Shown here: positions 11,908 to 64,000 of the stretch, in pieces
Layout of the letters: the number at the start of each line of letters is the position of its first letter
How positions within the stretch are numbered: position 1 is the first letter of the stretch
Source of the DNA: Brienomyrus brachyistius
Lineage: Eukaryota > Chordata > Actinopteri > Osteoglossiformes > Mormyridae
Reading direction: 5' to 3'
DNA length: 64,000 nt
Assembly: GCF_023856365.1 (NCBI RefSeq)
Contig: NC_064541.1
Coordinates: 24,778,214-24,842,213, forward strand
Program-made: the position numbers and the translations under genes
The notes under the pieces: generated by a model
The model's input: the letters and a program-made list of their open reading frames with translations, nothing else
What the model was told of the DNA's origin: nothing
The model's database searches: none

Positions 11908-11942
11908 TATATATATATATATATAAATATATATATATATAT
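11908..11942. repeat. (TA)n repeat
   Basis: TATATA run with a single AAAT break, in the presumed arhgap33 3'UTR or its flank. Confidence 0.85.
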
Positions 11943-11962
11943 GTTGAGAGAGCAGCTATTCA

Positions 11963-11968
11963 TTTATT
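11963..11968 (-). promoter_or_regulatory. arhgap33: Candidate arhgap33 poly(A) signal
   Basis: TTTATT on the + strand is AATAAA on the minus strand, about 375 nt past the arhgap33 stop. Another lies near 10409. Which one is used cannot be told from sequence. Confidence 0.4.
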
Positions 11969-12143
11969 CTCTTGGAGGAAGCGTTTTGGAATGTTTTCAA
12001 ATCTAGGCCATCAGTGGTCATCAGTGTCCTCTTTATGTTGTTCCATTAACAAGGGTGAAATATGGGTCATTGGCTGAGGGATAAAAGGGTTGGTATAAAA
12101 TGATTAAAAATTGGGTGATGGGTACAAATACCCCACCAAATAT

Positions 12144-12144
<1 letters not shown>

Positions 12145-12182
<38 letters not shown>

Positions 12183-12193
12183 ATATATATATA
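12145..12193. repeat. (CA)n(TA)n microsatellite
   Basis: About 18 CA units followed by about 6 TA units, in the likely arhgap33 3'UTR. Confidence 0.95.
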
Positions 12194-12341
12194 GTAAATT
12201 GCAGTCTCAGATGAAAACAAGGATCACATATGTTTTCTTGTCTTGTTCTTCTTAAATGGGGTCACACAGCGAGTTTTCACATTATCCTTCAAACCTCAGA
12301 ACTGGAAGCTCCAAGCATATCAGTTTTCTGGTCACACCCAT

Positions 12342-59022
<46,681 letters not shown>

Positions 59023-59420
59023 TCCGATATCCAGTTTGCAGGGGTGAGATGGGGATCGTCGAGCCCCCCGTTTTCAAATCCAGGCTATTCTTTGAAGTAT
59101 TTTCTCAGTATATTTCTTGTTATCGAATTATCTAACCCGCCTTCAGAGTTTAGTGTTTCGATAAACTACCGACGTGTCCTTTATTCTCACATGCTGGCGG
59201 CATTCGATATCCTATAACTGGTTATAAAAACGAGACGAGCACAAGACAAGATCGGAACAACGGGGACTGGTCTGTAGACCCAAGGAAGACGAAGGGAGGG
59301 ACGGAGGGAGGGAGGAGAAAGATGAGACGGGGAGGGCTGTGTGCTCAGTTTCCACCTAGATGCTCTGACTTGGCATATGGTGCGTTTCGTTTCAGTAAAC
59401 CCTGCCCGATTTCTTACAGG
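59023..59420 (-). promoter_or_regulatory. arhgap33: Likely arhgap33 5'UTR and promoter region
   Basis: The region upstream of the start ATG has raised CpG content and purine-rich GGGAGGGACGGAGGGAGGG (about 59294). The transcription start is not visible. Confidence 0.4.
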
Positions 59421-60119
59421 TACCGGTTTGGTTCTATAGCTTGGGTAAACACACTCACAAGCAGACACATTAAATGTTATGAGGAACGCTCAGCTAACAA
59501 AGACCATTGTGGTTCGCCCTTCATTTCGGCAGTGATGAGTAACTTGTACGGCCATCGACTTTCCAGTCGTACTGCCATGTAAGTTGGAAAATCGCATTGC
59601 CATCGCTAATTAAAACCACTGAAAAAGGTGTTCACACCCTTTCCGCCACCTTAGCACTGCTCTATGAGGGTGCCAACGTGAATCTGGAAATTACGTCATC
59701 GACAGATAATAAATAATTATAAATATAACAAAAATAAAATCTTCGACAATAACATGCCGTACAGAACCTGACGTTACTCAGTGTAATACATGTCGAGCAG
59801 TTCACCTTTGGATGTGGGAATTTGGATGCGAGATCTGCTCAATTCCTCTTAGGTAGTGTAAAGCTAGTGGCAATCATATGTGCAGGATATTAACGTTAGT
59901 GTTAAGATAAATGACTAAAAGGCAAACCAATACTGGGTTCTTACCAAAATTGCAATGTCATACTGTTTTAGTATGACAAATTATTTTAAATGATGTTTTA
60001 CTTCGATAAGCGGCTGTTGCTGACTACCATCAATACACAAGTGTTAGGTTAAGACAAAAATGAAATGAATACATCCAGTTTGCGCGCGTTTATGTGTGTA
60101 TACATATCTATGAATAAAA

Positions 60120-60137
60120 TGTGTGTGTGTGTGTGTA
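60120..60137. repeat. Short (TG)n repeat
   Basis: Nine TG units. Confidence 0.9.
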
Positions 60138-60360
60138 CACAGACATACACGATTAAACTATACGCAAAAACATTTATAACTAGGATTCCGATAACCGTTG
60201 CTCATGGCTAATGGTCAATAATACATTCAACGTAGAATTCTCAAGGAGCTAGTTCATGAAATCTACACAGTAAAAATCCCGACATAGATTGATAAAACAG
60301 GAACAGTTTAATAATGAAAAGCATACTGATTGTAATTTTACGACACACTTTGTATTACTT

Positions 60361-60520
60361 ACCCGAACCCCCGCGTTTCATGGCGTCTTAATTCCGATAA
60401 CTGTTGCGAGAACAGCCCACTTCTTCTGCAGAAGTGTCCAGACTCCACTTCTTTTTGTGGTCTAGACCAGAAATCAGCCACCATCGTTAACCGGAAAATG
60501 TTCTTGCCCCAAAGAAAATC
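60361..60520 (-). other. Candidate upstream first exon
   Basis: The minus strand contains GCCATGAAACGCGGGGGTTC followed by GG|GTAAGTAAT, a strong donor. It could be an alternative or non-coding first exon of arhgap33. ATG AAA CGC would leave one spare base, so it does not join in frame to exon 2 (phase 0). Confidence 0.25.
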
Positions 60521-60599
60521 CCCTTCATAAAAACTTACACAATAGCATTTGCTTGGGTTAATGTAAATACGCAAGCAAACGTTTCAAAGACTAGCACTA

Positions 60600-61640
60600 A
60601 CGCGATACTGATTTTTACAATTAGCGTCGATTCTTTTACATTTCATTTAAGCTGTATTTTTTAGGATGTCATGGCGACTATGCTAAATATTTGAGGTCTT
60701 TTTAAAACTCTTAGAAAGATCTTGCGATTGTTTCTCCTTACGATCATTGTTAGTTTTTAAAAAGTTTTAAATTCCCCCTATTATATTGTATTTATGCGAG
60801 ATGATTTTCCAATCAGCAACAGACAACTTATAAAAACTTATGGATTAGCTGTACTTATCGATGTGGAAATGAAACTATAGACTGAAGAGCTGACCTCCTG
60901 CATACACAGTAAAACCAAATTAAAATGATAAATCCAAGATACTCATTGCATTAACAAAACGGAGAACGTGGGAATACTTACATTACCTATACCGGTTTTC
61001 AGAATATTTATCTGTGTAAATGAATCACTCTTGGGATAATTTTAAAGTAAGAACGATATTAAAAACATTCAACTTTATTCACTTGTTTTTGGGGTCTTTC
61101 TATCAACTTCAAACGCAAAATAAAACAAAAAGGCTTATTAATTGTCTATGTATCTTTAAAAAGGTAACGTCTTTCACATTTTAACAACAGGCAATGTAAT
61201 CAATCTCGTCTAAAGTAAAACTTACTCAAGCTTTCGTCATACTGAAAATTACAGGGCAAATAAATGTATTGACAGTAATGCAAAAAATAAACTTTAAATG
61301 GGAACAAACAAAAATCATTACTATAGGAGTGAAGTTTTGAAATGTGGGGGGGAAAGCCTTATTCATAGAGATAAAAAAAAAAAAAACTGTCAAGAATACA
61401 TAAAATGTATTCATTCAATCTAGGGAAAGATCAATGAACAAATTCACAATGGCTTTACAAAGGAGATCCTAAAAGAATTTAATATCTATAGTCATAGATG
61501 ACAGAAAAGTAACATTAGGTCAGCGAAGAGATATTTTCAACTTCATACAGGTCCGGTCCTGCACCCTAGAGATGAAATTACACACACACACAGACACACA
61601 CACAGACACACACACAGACACACCAATCTCTGCAGGAAAC
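60600..61640. other. Intergenic and rbm42 3'UTR
   Basis: AT-rich; the part next to 61645 is the rbm42 3'UTR. A minus-strand AATAAA (TTTATT at 61074-61079) is a candidate end of the rbm42 mRNA. A CACACAGA repeat lies at 61580-61622. Confidence 0.5.
61580..61622. repeat. (CACACAGA)n repeat
   Basis: ACACACACAGAC units in the rbm42 3'UTR. Confidence 0.85.
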
Positions 61641-61644
61641 AAGC

Positions 61645-61757
61645 CTATCTGAGCCCAAGTTTCTTCTTCTCTTTCTGCTTCTTTCGCACCACCTCCAGAT
61701 TCCTATCCTTCCACATGCTCTTCCTCAGCTTAATGGGACGACTTCCCACGTATTTTC
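61645..61757 (-). CDS. rbm42: rbm42 last exon
   Basis: GKYVGSRPIKLRKSMWKDRN, LEVVRKKQKEKKKLGLR and TAG: the last RRM strand and basic tail. Acceptor CTCTCCAG|GA. Confidence 0.95.
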
Positions 61758-63635
61758 CTGGAGAGGAGGAGGATGGAGAGACAGCTGTCAGAGCAATGAA
61801 CTTGGTTTCTGATCTACAGAGGAGACTCAGCATCCTCTAACTGACCTTGGGAGAAACTGCTTCTAGGAAATATTCGAATTTATTCTTATAAATTATATGA
61901 ATTTGCTGACAATACTGACATACAAATTAATGTCTTAGGAAGAAAAACAAATAGATAAATGAACAATGTATACACATATGCATGCATGTATATGGTACAC
62001 TGTTTAAGTGACAGCAGAAGCAAAATGGTAAAACCGAAGCAAGGCTGCAGCCTCATTGGGATGAAAAAGTTGACAAGGATGCAACTTAACGGATTTCAAT
62101 TTGCCATATTTTATGATCCCACTAGATGGTGCTCTCTGTTCATAAAAGAATCTAAAGCAAACCAAGAGCATCATCTAGTGGCGGTCAAAAAAACAGAAAT
62201 GGTTCATAGGATGTAGCTTTGGTCATCACCAGTAAGCGAGCATTCGGCTAGCTTTGAGGCTGAAGCAAAATAATGCCAGGTCCACTACACAACTGACAAT
62301 GTGTAGTGTTTAACAGGACTAGCTAACACTGAAAGCTTCAGTTAACGTTACTTACAAGCTATTAGCAAGTTAAACGCAAATTACGACCCTTTCTCCCCAT
62401 TCCGAATTTCCATCGTCAAGCATTGGGCTAAAAGTTACCTTGCATTCACTATAGTAGTAGTATAGTAGTGGATGCCGGTCTTGAAGATGAAAACCAAAAT
62501 ACAACCATACCAGATTTAGTCCTCTTAGGTTGAAAAATCTCTGCAGTGCTGTAACTGGCTTATGGCATATTTCCACTGACACAAAACAAACCCAAGTTGC
62601 ACGCTTCACTTGCGCACCTGCATCTGGGAGACTGTTGCTGCCTTTGGTTAATTAGGTATGCATCGCTGCCAATAACGAGCTGAATAATCGGACTGGTGCA
62701 CCTCTACCCATGACTCCGTCCTTGCAGACAACCACCCCCCCCCCCCACCCCAGTTCAAAAACTCATTGGATCTACAACAATCACAAAGTTACCTATTTCG
62801 GTTTGGGTTCAGAATGGTAAATTTGGCCAAAAGGTGACAAGTTTGCATTCCTGGAGAAGTGACAGGATAAAGTACAGGCAGTCCGCAGGTCACGAACGAG
62901 ATCCATTCCATTACGGTAGTCCATTCCCAAATACAAGTTGTCCGTAAGGTGGACATTCTTAACCCAAGGACTGCGTGTACATGAAAACAATCAAGCAAAA
63001 AAACCAATGGGAAATTCAAAAACACCATCTCACTTAAAGGCTCATTCATACAACAGCAAACTAATAATAAGCAAGGGAGAGACCAACTCAGAAAAACCTC
63101 CTCACCATTCATCTCCCTCATTGCTCGTACATAGTCGTTAGGGTCCTTGAAGCTAACAAAGCCATAGCCCTTGGTCTTTCCTGTGCGCTTGTCCCGCACC
63201 ACCTTTGCCTTCAGGAAGGATGGGTAGCGGCTGAAGGCCCGCACCAAGATGTCATCGTTAACCTCATTGCCCAGGTCTCCACAGAAGATCCTGAAATCAT
63301 CTGCCATGAAAGAGTTTTGTATCTTTTGTAAACTGATCGAGGGTAAGATGATACAAACATTTATAAAACAAAACTGGAAACAGTGAAGTTGGAACTGCAT
63401 TATTTCCTTTGCAAGTACCTGCTCAGTGCATATACCAGGACACAGTATCTTCACTGAGCAGCAGGGTTAAAATTAGCTTATTTTAGGCAGAATTCATATC
63501 GATGGCTGGTGTGGTACCTGAGTCCCATTCCAGCAGGCTTTGATCTTCCCAGGAGCTCCCAGCTGCTGTGCGAATGCACTTCTTAACCTTTTCCTGCTTT
63601 CCCTTCTTTTTTTCCTCAGAACTACCATCTGCTGG
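61645..63635 (-). CDS. rbm42: RNA-binding motif protein 42, 3' part (last three coding exons)
   Basis: Exons 63635-63518, 63300-63106 and 61757-61645 encode the C-terminus. They give a lysine-rich linker (EEKKKGKQEKVKKCIRTAAG), then one RRM with RNP2-like FRIFCGDLGN and RNP1 KGYGFVSF, then KYVGSRPIKLRKSMWKDRNL and the KKQKEKKKLGLR terminus. The match to mammalian RBM42 is nearly complete. Phases agree at both introns. RBM42 is an RNA-binding protein linked to hnRNP K and stress granules in mammals. The 5' exons lie to the right of the window. The first listed exon may start at 63631 instead. Confidence 0.93.
61860..63100 (-). other. rbm42 penultimate intron
   Basis: 1.35-kb intron (61758-63105) with no recognised element. 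ACTAGATGGTGCTCTCTG and a similar inverted motif near 62165 form a short imperfect inverted pair. A C11 run lies near 62736. Confidence 0.5.
63106..63300 (-). CDS. rbm42: rbm42 RRM exon
   Basis: DDFRIFCGDLGNEVNDDILV, RAFSRYPSFLKAKVVRDKRT, GKTKGYGFVSFKDPNDYVRA, MREMNG. Contains RNP1 and RNP2. Acceptor ATGGCAG|AT, donor AATG|GTGAGG. Confidence 0.96.
63518..63635 (-). CDS. rbm42: rbm42 exon before the RRM
   Basis: PADGSSEEKKKGKQEKVKKC, IRTAAGSSWEDQSLLEWDS. The TAAG.SWED.SLLEWD block is conserved in RBM42. Donor TCAG|GTACCA. The start is either 63635 (phase 0) or 63631 (phase 1). Confidence 0.88.
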
Positions 63636-63784
63636 CTGGATTGAAACATTACAAGTTAATCTCTTAACCTGGAACTTGGACCTCCACTCCAGTGTGCCTA
63701 TGATGAGTCACATGAGAAGAGAAACAAATGACAAATGCATGCTATCATTTCCTATAACTGCTAATGTAGTGCAGTTCACAGCAC

Positions 63785-63960
63785 GCCCAGTGCCTGTAGC
63801 AGGTAGGATAAGGCATCAAACACTCTGCATGGCCTGCGAGTCCATTGCTGAGCACATACACAAGCACACTCATGCACACCACTATGGACAATCTAGAGGC
63901 ACCAAGTCACCTGACTTATGACGATATATCCTTGGATGGGAGGGAACCCATATTAAATCA
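63785..63960 (-). repeat. Decayed SINE-like remnant in rbm42 intron
   Basis: TGCACACCACTATGGACAAT then CTAGAGGCACCAAGTCACCT is a diverged minus-strand SINE body. Confidence 0.45.
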
Positions 63961-64000
63961 CCCAGTTTGGAGAAAAAAAAATTCCAAGCACACCCTCCCA

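Larger units (their letters stand above)
7910..12341. other. Convergent 3' interval between upk1a and arhgap33
   Basis: 4.4 kb of AT-rich DNA holding the 3'UTR of upk1a (from the left) and of arhgap33 (from the right). It contains two decayed SINE-like stretches, TA and CA repeats, and no supported coding gene. The 90-aa minus-strand open frame at 11526-11798 is low-complexity and not gene-like. Confidence 0.6.

Overview
This is vertebrate nuclear DNA, almost certainly from a ray-finned (teleost) fish. The basis is split genes with GT-AG introns, fish-type tRNA-derived SINEs, Tc1, hAT and PIF/Harbinger DNA transposons, long CA/TG microsatellites, and three genes with clear vertebrate orthologues. 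I saw no operons, CRISPR, phage or bacterial features.

Three host genes are present. (1) upk1a (uroplakin 1a, a tetraspanin) on the + strand: seven coding exons at 4079-7909, 251 aa. (2) arhgap33 (PX-SH3-RhoGAP sorting nexin; TCGAP/NOMA-GAP/SNX26) on the - strand: I trace 23 coding exons from 59022 down to 12342. All splice phases agree and they sum to 5418 nt (1805 aa plus stop). The first exon is only two codons (M-V), followed by a first intron of about 19.5 kb. The C-terminus ends in the ARHGAP33 signature HSEGQTRSYC. (3) The 3' part of rbm42 (RRM protein) on the - strand, 63635-61645; its 5' exons lie beyond the right edge. Human UPK1A, ARHGAP33 and RBM42 all map to 19q13.12, so the linkage is conserved. 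upk1a and arhgap33 are convergent; rbm42 and arhgap33 are head-to-tail.

Layout: 1-1431 is the right part of a degenerate Harbinger element with a HARBI1-like relic. 1.4-3.2 kb is intergenic, with a hAT/BED zinc-finger scrap, a TG microsatellite and a C26 tract. 3.2-8 kb is upk1a. 8-12.3 kb is the convergent 3' interval. 12.3-59 kb is arhgap33, whose introns are loaded with mobile DNA. 59-61.6 kb is the arhgap33 promoter region and rbm42 3' flank. 61.6-64 kb is rbm42.

The most interesting signal is a second, phase-compatible exon in arhgap33 intron 16 (23486-23299). It resembles the following constitutive exon (RLVSLQEAQAQ versus KLLTLEEAQAR) but ends in a stop and has a poly(A) signal downstream. 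It would give a 589-residue isoform keeping PX, SH3 and RhoGAP but lacking the whole C-terminal scaffold. Other points of note: a 33-bp minisatellite split by a transposon that itself contains a Harbinger insertion; an inverted pair of that transposon; a solo LTR with perfect 5-bp target duplication 37 bp from an exon; and SINEs with intact target duplications. I found no evidence for a wholly new multi-gene system.
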